NCBI GenBank assembly: GCA_949486985.1
Contig: CATBLW010000274.1
Location: 1-6,455, forward strand
Reading direction: 5' to 3'
DNA length: 6,455 nucleotides
Source of the DNA: Prochlorococcus marinus str. MIT 9215
GTDB taxonomy: Bacteria; Cyanobacteriota; Cyanobacteriia; PCC-6307; Cyanobiaceae
In this document: positions 1 through 4,954 of the stretch, piece after piece
Position numbering within the stretch: position 1 is the first letter of the stretch
Layout: every line of letters begins with the position of its first letter
Notes under the pieces: model-generated
Databases searched by the model: none
The model's input: the letters and a program-made list of their open reading frames with translations, nothing else
What the model was told of the DNA's origin: nothing
Translations under genes and position numbers: made by a program

Positions 1-62
1 ATTAGTAAGCGAATGACTCGGTAACCAGATTTAATACTTAGACAAAGAGAGTAAAGAAACTC

Positions 63-83
63 TTGCAAGAACTAGCCTTGCAA
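63..83. repeat. Perfect 7-bp inverted repeat with 7-nt spacer
   Basis: TTGCAAG at 63-69 and its exact reverse complement CTTGCAA at 77-83 are separated by AACTAGC. The geometry fits a dimeric-regulator operator or a short RNA hairpin. No T-tract follows, so it is not a terminator. The binding factor, if any, is unknown. Confidence 0.4.
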
Positions 84-125
84 ATCATAGATATTATCCA
101 AAAGAAGAACTCTTTTTGCTTCCAT

Positions 126-140
126 TGAAAATCATTAGCC
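126..140. promoter_or_regulatory. Possible Fur-box-like site
   Basis: TGAAAATCATTAGCC agrees with the 7-1-7 Fur consensus TGATAATNATTATCA at 12 of 15 positions, counting the free central base; mismatches are at positions 4, 13 and 15. It lies about 440 bp before the imelysin ATG at 584, which is far for direct repression unless the transcript starts well upstream. In AT-rich DNA a match of this quality can arise by chance. Confidence 0.2.
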
Positions 141-178
141 AAGAGACAGTGAATAAACCAGGTTTAAATCATAGGTAA

Positions 179-195
179 GCTGGCAATTGGCCAGC
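179..195. repeat. GC-rich 6-bp hairpin
   Basis: GCTGGC (179-184) and GCCAGC (190-195) are perfect reverse complements around a 5-nt loop, AATTG. It stands out in an otherwise AT-rich region. Neither strand shows a following T-run, so a simple intrinsic terminator is unlikely. A structured leader or the end of a small RNA is possible. Confidence 0.3.
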
Positions 196-301
196 AGGGG
201 ATCTAATGTCAGTTAGCAAGATATTTCTTCCTAAGCGTTTAAACTAGGCAACAATAATTCACTTGCATATGACAGTTAAAGCATTTAGCCAACAGAACTA
301 A

Positions 302-317
302 TTGAAATTAAATTCAA
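302..317. repeat. 16-bp near-palindrome upstream of the imelysin gene
   Basis: TTGAAATTAAATTCAA is self-complementary except for one central mismatched pair (positions 6 and 11). It is the dyad nearest the imelysin start, about 267 bp upstream. It could be an operator, but AT-rich DNA forms such palindromes readily. Confidence 0.25.
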
Positions 318-583
318 AATAATCAAACCTTTAACTCCTCTAACGATGCTTCTCTGACAACAGGAAACCAGCACACAAGGCAACGATGAGAACGTTCTGG
401 CTGGCCGAATGCATTCAATTTGATGTGTTTTTAATACAAGAAAGATTGCTTAATTGTCGAAAAACAGAGATGACGCGCCATGGCGTAACAAATGGCACAC
501 AGGGTTGTGCGCTTTGCGTCGACTTATTTGGTGTAGCTCAATACCGTCTGGAAAATCCCTTTCTTTATTCAACGGATTTCCTA

Positions 584-1600
584 ATGGCTCGTTTGTCACG
601 CCTGGTTCCAATGCTAGGTGCCGCTGCACTGTCCGCCTCAATCGCAGCAGCCTGCACCCCTCAATCACAGGCTGCACCAACAGAAAAAGAAGTCAGCATC
701 GCCTTTGTCAATAATGTTGTTCTTCCTAGTTATTCAAAACTAGTTTCTGCAGCTGAAGATCTAGAGAACGCTCTAGACAAGCTTTCAGAGAACCCCAACG
801 AAGCCAACCTTGATGCTGCCCGTGCACAGTGGAAAGCCACTAGGAAAACATGGGAAGTAACGGAGACTTGGGCTTACGGTCCAGCTGAAACAGATGAATT
901 CGATCCCAACCTTGATGATTGGCCTGTAAGCCAAAAAGAATTAGCTCAAGCACTAGCTTCTGACGATTTCTCAGAAGCAACGTTTGCAAGTCTCGATACA
1001 ACTGGCAAAGGCATGCACGGGATTGAATACGTGTTATTCGGTGCCGATTCAGCTTCTGACTTGACTGCAGCTCAGTTGAATTATCTCCATATCGCAGGTG
1101 AAGACCTCGAGCAGAATGCAAAAGGTCTACTCGCTGCCTGGAGTGGCGATGATGGTTTTGGTAAAGCTGATGTTGAGGCCGATCCAGCCAAAACAGTCAG
1201 CGACATCCTTGAAGGAATGGCCGGCTGCTTAGAAGAAACAGGCGCTGCAAAACTTGGAGAAGCTCTCGAATCGCCTGATACAGGTTCAGCTGACGCAGGT
1301 TTGCTTGAAAGCACCTTCGCTGGCAACACAGGCGCTGACGTTGTCTCCAACCTTTCCGGTGTACGGATGGCTTGGCAAGATTCCAGACTTCAAGCCCTCG
1401 TTAAGGCACAAGACGCTGCGCTTGAATCAACCTTGACAACTCAATTGAACACTGCAATCGGCCTAGCTAAAGCTCTGCCTGCACGTTTGAATGACAAGCT
1501 TGATGATGAAGGTACACGTCAAAAAATCGAAGCTCTGATGGCTGCAATTGAAGCGGCTATGGAAACAACTCAGGCAGTTTCTGAGAAGATTGTCGGTTAA
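584..1600 (+). CDS. Imelysin-family (M75, IrpA/ICMP-like) periplasmic lipoprotein
   Basis: Probable iron-related lipoprotein of the imelysin family, 338 aa. The ATG at 584 is preferred over the in-frame ATG at 386 because residues 1-23 then form a signal peptide ending in the lipobox-like AAA-C, with Cys24 as the lipidation site; no clear Shine-Dalgarno site precedes it. Seen in the sequence: the family WxxTExWxxGP motif at residues 90-100, followed by an acidic DDWP segment, and the hallmark GxHxxE motif as GMHGIE at 143-148. The remainder reads as helical, as in the two-bundle imelysin fold. Relatives include iron-regulated IrpA of freshwater Synechococcus and Pseudomonas IcmP. Despite the M75 peptidase label, protease activity is doubtful for many members, and a role in iron handling at the envelope is more often proposed. 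The next gene, 59 bp downstream, encodes the DHOR cytochrome often paired with imelysins. The family call is firm; the substrate is unknown. Confidence 0.93.
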   Translation: MARLSRLVPMLGAAALSASIAAACTPQSQAAPTEKEVSIAFVNNVVLPSYSKLVSAAEDLENALDKLSENPNEANLDAARAQWKATRKTWEVTETWAYGPAETDEFDPNLDDWPVSQKELAQALASDDFSEATFASLDTTGKGMHGIEYVLFGADSASDLTAAQLNYLHIAGEDLEQNAKGLLAAWSGDDGFGKADVEADPAKTVSDILEGMAGCLEETGAAKLGEALESPDTGSADAGLLESTFAGNTGADVVSNLSGVRMAWQDSRLQALVKAQDAALESTLTTQLNTAIGLAKALPARLNDKLDDEGTRQKIEALMAAIEAAMETTQAVSEKIVG

Positions 1601-1659
1601 TTCCTAGTGGTTGTTTTTTCTCGCAAACCAGGTAAAATAATCATCTGATTCATTACCAA

Positions 1660-2979
1660 GTGAGAAAGATTACCCTTGGATGCCTAGCCCTGCTCATAGC
1701 AGTGGGGTTAGGCATTTCATTTAAGTTTGAAAGTCCTGTCTGGAGCGGAGATCCACAGCGATCTGCTGGCATCATGACTGTTTTCAACCGTGCTTATACA
1801 TCTTTTGAAACTCCAGCTGAAGGACTAACCGAAGCTGAATTTGATCGTCATGCAGAAACTGACCCTCTTTTTGAGCAAAGTCATATTCCATTAGATGGAC
1901 ATCCTGGTGCAGGTTTAGGTCCCCTTCACAACGCCAAAGCCTGTTCTTCATGCCATGTACTTAATGGCCGCGGTAAACCAATTGCCGGTCAATCTCTCTT
2001 CAGAGTCGCAATGAGAGATCAAGGAGGTGTCAATCCAGTCCCAGGTATTGGTTTTCAACTTCAAGACAAAGCCATCTTTGGCCATCTGCCTGAGGCCAAT
2101 GTCAAGCGCAAATGGATAGAAACAGATGGTCTACGACGTCTGCAAACAACAATCACCGAACCCGATGGCAAGGAACTTTCCAATGACGCCATTGCCCGTT
2201 CATTAAGAATCGCCCCGCCCGTCATTGGAATGGGTCTGCTTGAGGCCATTCCTGAAGCCGACATATTGGCTAAAGCCGACCCCAACGATCTCGATGGAGA
2301 TGGAATTTCAGGCAGACCTGTTTGGAATCTTGATAGCGATGGAGAAAGCAAGATTGGTCGTTTTGGCTGGAAGGCACTAGCGACAAGCGTGCATCAGCAA
2401 AGTGCCAATGCCTATCGCGATGACATGGGCCTCACCACAGCCACAGGTCCAGACACCACCCTGGCCATCGACGGGAATCCTGCCGATATCAGCTGGCAAG
2501 AACTTGATGGAGTCACCTATTACACCCAAACACTGGGAGCACCAGCCACTGCAGAAACAGCCAATAGTCATCTAACGAGGCAAGGAACCCAACTATTTGA
2601 TCAACTGCAATGCGCAAGCTGTCACGTTCCCAGCCAACGCACTGGCAATAATCCCAATGCAGTGGCGCAAGCCATCAATAATCAAACAATTTGGCCCTAT
2701 ACCGATCTATTACTCCATGACATGGGACCAGGGCTTGACGATGGAGTGGCAGAAGAAGGATTAAGCCTTTCCTCTGAATGGAGAACAGCTCCTTTATGGG
2801 GCCTTGGTATGACCAAGAGAATCAATCGCAAAGCCAGCTTCATGCACGATGGCCGTGCACGAACCATCGAAGAAGCGATCCTCTGGCACGGAGGAGAGGC
2901 GGAAGCCTCCAAACAACGCTATGCAGCCTTACCCAAGCAAAAGCAACAGCAGCTTCTGAATTGGCTTAACCAACTTTAG
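1660..2979 (+). CDS. Di-haem c-type cytochrome, DHOR/DUF1111 family (putative thiol oxidoreductase)
   Basis: Exported two-haem cytochrome of 439 aa. The start is GTG at 1660; an in-frame TAA at 1633 rules out a much longer protein. Residues 3-21 form one hydrophobic segment, a signal peptide or N-terminal anchor, which fits periplasmic haem attachment. Two CxxCH haem motifs are present: Cys95-His99 (CSSCH) and Cys318-His322 (CASCH). Between them residues 210-215 read DLDGDG, a calcium-site-like motif usual in this family. Near the C-terminus FMHDGRA (394-400), followed by EEAILWHGGEAE, matches the MauG/cytochrome c peroxidase-related signature; Met395 is a candidate distal haem ligand. Older annotations call the family thiol oxidoreductase, but I know of no firmly assigned reaction. 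Its position behind the imelysin gene suggests a shared operon, perhaps for redox steps in iron acquisition. No strong terminator separates the two genes. Confidence 0.93.
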   Translation: MRKITLGCLALLIAVGLGISFKFESPVWSGDPQRSAGIMTVFNRAYTSFETPAEGLTEAEFDRHAETDPLFEQSHIPLDGHPGAGLGPLHNAKACSSCHVLNGRGKPIAGQSLFRVAMRDQGGVNPVPGIGFQLQDKAIFGHLPEANVKRKWIETDGLRRLQTTITEPDGKELSNDAIARSLRIAPPVIGMGLLEAIPEADILAKADPNDLDGDGISGRPVWNLDSDGESKIGRFGWKALATSVHQQSANAYRDDMGLTTATGPDTTLAIDGNPADISWQELDGVTYYTQTLGAPATAETANSHLTRQGTQLFDQLQCASCHVPSQRTGNNPNAVAQAINNQTIWPYTDLLLHDMGPGLDDGVAEEGLSLSSEWRTAPLWGLGMTKRINRKASFMHDGRARTIEEAILWHGGEAEASKQRYAALPKQKQQQLLNWLNQL

Positions 2980-3090
2980 AAAGTTTGATCTGAGAGCTAG
3001 ATCTGAAAAATTGCCAACTTAAACAAGTAAAACGACAGCTTCACGTCATCGTCTCTCTCATTAGCAGTTACTGTTGAGAAGAGGTCCATC

Positions 3091-3576
3091 GTGATCCCCT
3101 TGTCTGCGTCGTTACCCATGGCACGTCCTCTGGGCCCGCTAGAAGTGGGCTTGCATCATGACGGCCGCCGACTCACCCCTCAAAGGCGACGAGTTCTTGA
3201 TCTGTTTGAGCAGATGGGCTCTGGAAGTCACTTAAGTGCAGAAGACGTTCACCAACAACTCGTTGCAGCAAAGGCAAAGGTTTCACTCGCCACCATTTAC
3301 CGAACGCTTCGCTTGCTGGTCAAAATGGGGTTTCTCCACGAGCTAGAACTCAATGAAGGGGGAAATCGTTTTGAGTTAGCGAGTCACGACCACCCCGATC
3401 ACCATCATTTGGTTTGTGTGCGCTGTGGACGAACGGAAGAGTTTGAAAGTGATCCAGTGATTCAAGCTGGCCGAGCCGCTGCAGAACACGTCGGCTTCCA
3501 ACTGATTGATTCCACGCTAAATGTGCGCGCACTCTGCCCCTCTTGTCAGAAATTGGCTGCACTTAGCCCAAATTGA
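3091..3576 (+). CDS. Fur-family metal-responsive transcriptional regulator
   Basis: DNA-binding regulator of 161 aa, typical Fur length with a slightly long N-terminus. The start is GTG at 3091, supported by a Shine-Dalgarno stretch, AGAAGAGG at 3077-3084, 6 nt upstream. The winged-helix domain shows RLTPQRRRVLDLF, HLSAEDVH and the recognition-helix segment SLATIYRTLRLL. The C-terminal domain carries the His-rich HDHPDHHHLVC stretch (residues 99-109) and two CxxC pairs, Cys109/Cys112 and Cys149/Cys152, expected to hold structural zinc. The position matching PerR Asp104 is Glu117, and the one matching PerR Asp85 is Glu95; both favour a Fur-type iron sensor over a peroxide-sensing PerR. This is inferred from a remembered alignment. 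Zur cannot be excluded. It lies 111 bp behind the cytochrome gene with its own ribosome site and may have its own promoter. It converges with the repeat protein, leaving a 16-bp gap. Confidence 0.93.
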   Translation: MIPLSASLPMARPLGPLEVGLHHDGRRLTPQRRRVLDLFEQMGSGSHLSAEDVHQQLVAAKAKVSLATIYRTLRLLVKMGFLHELELNEGGNRFELASHDHPDHHHLVCVRCGRTEEFESDPVIQAGRAAAEHVGFQLIDSTLNVRALCPSCQKLAALSPN

Positions 3577-3585
3577 AAAGTATTA

Positions 3586-3606
3586 ATGCTTCTCAATGAG
3601 AGGCAT
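3586..3606 (-). terminator. Hairpin at the convergent junction, possible terminator
   Basis: ATGCTTCTC (3586-3594) pairs with GAGAGGCAT (3598-3606) over 9 bp with one G-T wobble and a 3-nt loop. It lies between and partly across the stops of the converging Fur gene and repeat-protein gene. Read on the minus strand it is followed by TAATACTTTTC, a modest T-rich stretch, so it may end the minus-strand transcript. On the plus strand no T-run follows. Confidence 0.4.
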
Positions 3607-4108
3607 GGTCATCACAAGGCATCCAATGAGAACCCATGCTGTGGGCACCTTTACATCCTAATTCTGCAGCTTTTGCTTCTGCCTCTGCTCGAGTTGGGTA
3701 GGCCATCAGCTGAGGATCTATTTCTGTATCTGAAGCGGATCTTGCTTTGCCGTGATTATGGAGTTGATGAACGTTTTCAGTATCAGCTCCACCCAGATTA
3801 AAAAGACCCATGCTCAATGGACCTGCGGTCCACACACCCATGGTGCTGAGACCAACGCAGAGCACTCCCATGCCAACAACTGATGCATTGATGACTCCCA
3901 TCGCGACCACGCCGATGGACACAACACCCATAGGAACAACACCAATACAAACGACACCCATCGGAACAATCCCTATCGAGACTGTTCCCAAAGGGGCAAT
4001 CCCAATCGCTAGTTTTTTCGGCTTGCTGCCGCAATGAGCTGGTTGCGGGATTGATTCTGGCAATGGAGCCTCAGCCTTTGCAGCAGATGAACGATCTGTT
4101 TTGGTCAT
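3593..4108 (-). CDS. Decapeptide-repeat protein with C-terminal DUF3721 domain
   Basis: Protein of 171 aa and unknown function. The ATG at 4108 is chosen because it overlaps the stop of the upstream DUF3721 gene as ATGA, implying translational coupling; a longer frame to 4192 would run deep into that gene. Residues 1-34 are polar, with HCGSKPKK at 25-32. Residues 35-104 are seven uninterrupted 10-residue repeats close to IGVVPMGVVS. Glycine falls at every fifth residue from 36 to 106 (14 of 15; Ser76 is the exception) and Met precedes it at 50, 60, 70, 80, 90 and 100. No cleavable signal peptide is evident. Residues 136-171 form a DUF3721 domain with AEAEA, GCxGAHxMGSxWMxCDxH and candidate ligands Cys152, His156, Cys165, His168 and His171. 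The repeats may form a beta-solenoid or a membrane-embedded structure; this is inference. Confidence 0.8.
   Translation of the reverse strand: MTKTDRSSAAKAEAPLPESIPQPAHCGSKPKKLAIGIAPLGTVSIGIVPMGVVCIGVVPMGVVSIGVVAMGVINASVVGMGVLCVGLSTMGVWTAGPLSMGLFNLGGADTENVHQLHNHGKARSASDTEIDPQLMAYPTRAEAEAKAAELGCKGAHSMGSHWMPCDDHASH
3797..4006 (-). repeat. Seven in-frame 30-bp coding repeats (decapeptide array)
   Basis: These bases encode residues 35-104 of the 171-aa protein as seven contiguous units: IGIAPLGTVS, IGIVPMGVVC, IGVVPMGVVS, IGVVAMGVIN, ASVVGMGVLC, VGLSTMGVWT and AGPLSMGLFN. The first three or four are the most alike, and the later ones drift while keeping spacing and glycines. At DNA level the units have diverged, so this looks like an old, selected protein repeat more than a recent slippage tract. 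Confidence 0.9.
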
Positions 4109-4371
4109 GGATTGTGCTGATGAGTTGGCTGATGACTGCCATGGGAGTCGCAAACCATCCACATCGATCCCATCTTGTGGGCACCATGGCATCCAAAATC
4201 AGCCGCTGCCGCTTCAGCCTCAGCCTTGGTTTTGAACATCGCCTGTTGAGGCTTTGCAGCAGAAGTTTCAGCTGCATTGCTAGATGTTCCTATATTCATC
4301 AGTCCAAGCCAGCCAGCAGAGCCAATCAAGAGGATCGAGCCAAGCACTGAAATTGACGACCGTTTAGTCAT
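4105..4371 (-). CDS. Small exported DUF3721 protein
   Basis: Protein of 88 aa and unknown function. Residues 1-34 look like a signal peptide or N-terminal anchor (MTKR, then a hydrophobic run to about residue 27, then SNAAE), so it is probably periplasmic or membrane-attached. Residues 45-80 are a DUF3721 domain: FKTKAEAEA, then GCHGAHKMGSMWMVCDSH with Cys61, His65, Cys74 and His77, and a His-rich tail (His80, 84, 86). The Cys/His spacing suggests metal binding, which is not demonstrated. The start at 4371 is preferred because signal-like sequence begins there. An in-frame ATG at 4401 would give 98 aa, but the GAGGAG Shine-Dalgarno site directly abuts that ATG, leaving no usable spacing. Its stop overlaps the start of the repeat-protein gene as ATGA, making a two-gene operon. 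Its domain matches that of the downstream protein at 23 of 36 ungapped positions. Confidence 0.8.
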   Translation of the reverse strand: MTKRSSISVLGSILLIGSAGWLGLMNIGTSSNAAETSAAKPQQAMFKTKAEAEAAAADFGCHGAHKMGSMWMVCDSHGSHQPTHQHNP

Positions 4372-4394
4372 GTGATCTTTTTTCTCATATCCAT
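4368..4394 (-). CDS. Possible 8-codon leader ORF upstream of the DUF3721 gene
   Basis: On the minus strand GAGGAG is followed, after 7 nt, by ATG at 4394. This opens an 8-codon frame, MDMRKKIT, whose TGA (4370-4368) overlaps the ATG of the DUF3721 gene (4371-4369) as ATGA. It is the only nearby start with good Shine-Dalgarno spacing, so ribosomes could load here and pass to the DUF3721 start. The alternative is that the 98-aa form from 4401 is the real product and this frame is chance. Confidence 0.35.
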   Translation of the reverse strand: MDMRKKIT

Positions 4395-4453
4395 ATTGCA
4401 TCTCCTCTGACTACTGTTCAACAAAATCCTTTGAGTCGCTGATCGAAAAAGAA

Positions 4454-4483
4454 ACGATAATCACCAGACCTAAGCCGTCTCAA
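4454..4483 (-). promoter_or_regulatory. Candidate sigma-70 promoter for the DUF3721 operon
   Basis: On the minus strand TTGAGA (4483-4478, 5 of 6 to consensus) is followed after 18 bp by TATCGT (4459-4454, 4 of 6). Transcription would start near 4447, leaving a leader of about 75 nt before the ATG at 4371. The -10 region overlaps GATAATCA (4456-4463 on the plus strand), which resembles half of a Fur box. Matches this weak are common by chance. Confidence 0.25.
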
Positions 4484-4485
4484 TT

Positions 4486-4644
4486 TCAATCTTTAATGCT
4501 GCTGTTGCAATAATCTGATCTGCAAGCAATGAGCTCATTTATTACTGTCGATGCAAGGCCAAGCAGAAATCCGTAGAAATCATAATGAAACCTGATCCGA
4601 AGGCTGTCCCAAGGGGTGTTGTGAAACCTCCACAGATGCACCAT
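4486..4644 (-). CDS. Possible 52-aa small protein (doubtful)
   Basis: A minus-strand ATG frame starting MVHLWRFHNTPWDSLRIRF fills most of the gap between the SepF-like gene and the DUF3721 operon, on the operon's strand. It contains a moderately hydrophobic stretch, YGFLLGLASTVINELIA. No family is recognised and no Shine-Dalgarno site is visible. The same frame stays open upstream across the SepF-like gene, as expected of an antisense shadow, which weakens the case. The 253-bp gap otherwise holds only the candidate promoter described for the operon. Confidence 0.15.
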   Translation of the reverse strand: MVHLWRFHNTPWDSLRIRFHYDFYGFLLGLASTVINELIACRSDYCNSSIKD

Positions 4645-4654
4645 TTTACTTGTT

Positions 4655-4954
4655 ATGGACACTCCATTTGGTGATTGGTGGCACGAGGTCATCGTGCTGA
4701 CACCCTTAGCCTTTGACGAAGGCCTAAAAGCCGTTCTGTCTGTACGCCAACAACACACCGTTGTCCTCAATTTGAGTCGAATGGAACCAGCGCTGGCCCA
4801 ACGCACTGCTGATTTTGTTATCGGAGGAGTAGTAGCCCTCGATGGCCATCACGCCCGATTAGGTGAAAACGTATTTTTATTCGCACCTTCCCTTGTAGCA
4901 ATCAAAAACCTACAAAACACAACTCTTTCTGAACAGTTAGGGAACGAGCTCTAA
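4655..4954 (+). CDS. Short SepF-like (DUF552) protein
   Basis: Protein of 99 aa made up almost wholly of a SepF core domain. SepF polymerises and links FtsZ to the membrane during division; the cyanobacterial protein is also called Cdv2. The match is visible at HEVIVLTPLAFDEG (10-23), the strand TVVLNLSRM (35-43), ALAQRTADFVIGGVVALDG (46-64) and LGENVFLFAPS (69-79), in family order. Typical SepF proteins run about 150-200 aa and begin with an amphipathic membrane-targeting helix plus a linker; both are absent here. The ATG at 4655 is the only usable start, because an in-frame TGA lies at 4622 with no ATG or GTG between, so a longer N-terminus is not hidden in this frame. It may be a paralogue with a different role or an accessory of full-length SepF. 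Its TAA overlaps the stop of the opposing arsS gene. Confidence 0.8.
   Translation: MDTPFGDWWHEVIVLTPLAFDEGLKAVLSVRQQHTVVLNLSRMEPALAQRTADFVIGGVVALDGHHARLGENVFLFAPSLVAIKNLQNTTLSEQLGNEL

Larger units (their letters stand above)
1..583. other. Gene-free AT-rich region upstream of the imelysin gene
   Basis: No convincing coding frame was found on either strand; frames entering from the left edge close within a few tens of bases. An open frame with an ATG at 386 runs into the imelysin gene, but its first 66 residues look neither like a signal peptide nor like the family, so I treat it as leader sequence. The stretch is clearly more AT-rich than the genes. It holds a 7-bp dyad at 63-83, a Fur-box-like sequence at 126-140, a GC-rich hairpin at 179-195 and a near-palindrome at 302-317. 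A sigma-70 promoter could not be placed with confidence. A long 5' leader or a small RNA is possible. Confidence 0.6.

Noticed and set aside
386..583. N-terminal extension of the imelysin frame from an ATG at 386
   Set aside because: Its 66 residues look like neither a signal peptide nor the family, while the ATG at 584 begins a clear lipoprotein signal sequence.
1608..1630. Stem TGGTT/AACCA around a T-run between the imelysin and cytochrome genes
   Set aside because: The T-run sits in the loop rather than after the stem, and the stem is only 5 bp, so it is not a credible terminator.
1634..1655. Fur-box-like AATAATCATCTGATTCATTA just before the cytochrome GTG
   Set aside because: Only the first half resembles the hexamer pattern; the second half matches poorly and there is no clean 7-1-7 symmetry.
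2987..3003. Inverted repeat GATCT-N7-AGATC after the cytochrome gene
   Set aside because: The 5-bp stem is AT-leaning and is followed only by TGAAAAA, with no T-tract; too weak to call a terminator.
3797..4006. 30-bp periodicity considered as a CRISPR-like or satellite array
   Set aside because: The period is in-frame, there are no spacers, and conservation is at protein rather than DNA level.
3810..4037. Plus-strand frame with Thr/Pro-rich repeats
   Set aside because: It is the antisense shadow of the decapeptide repeats; its periodicity comes entirely from the opposite strand's coding repeats.
4585..4674. 29-codon plus-strand frame (MKPDPKAVPRGVV...) overlapping the SepF-like start
   Set aside because: No ribosome site, no recognisable features and an out-of-frame overlap with a convincing gene.
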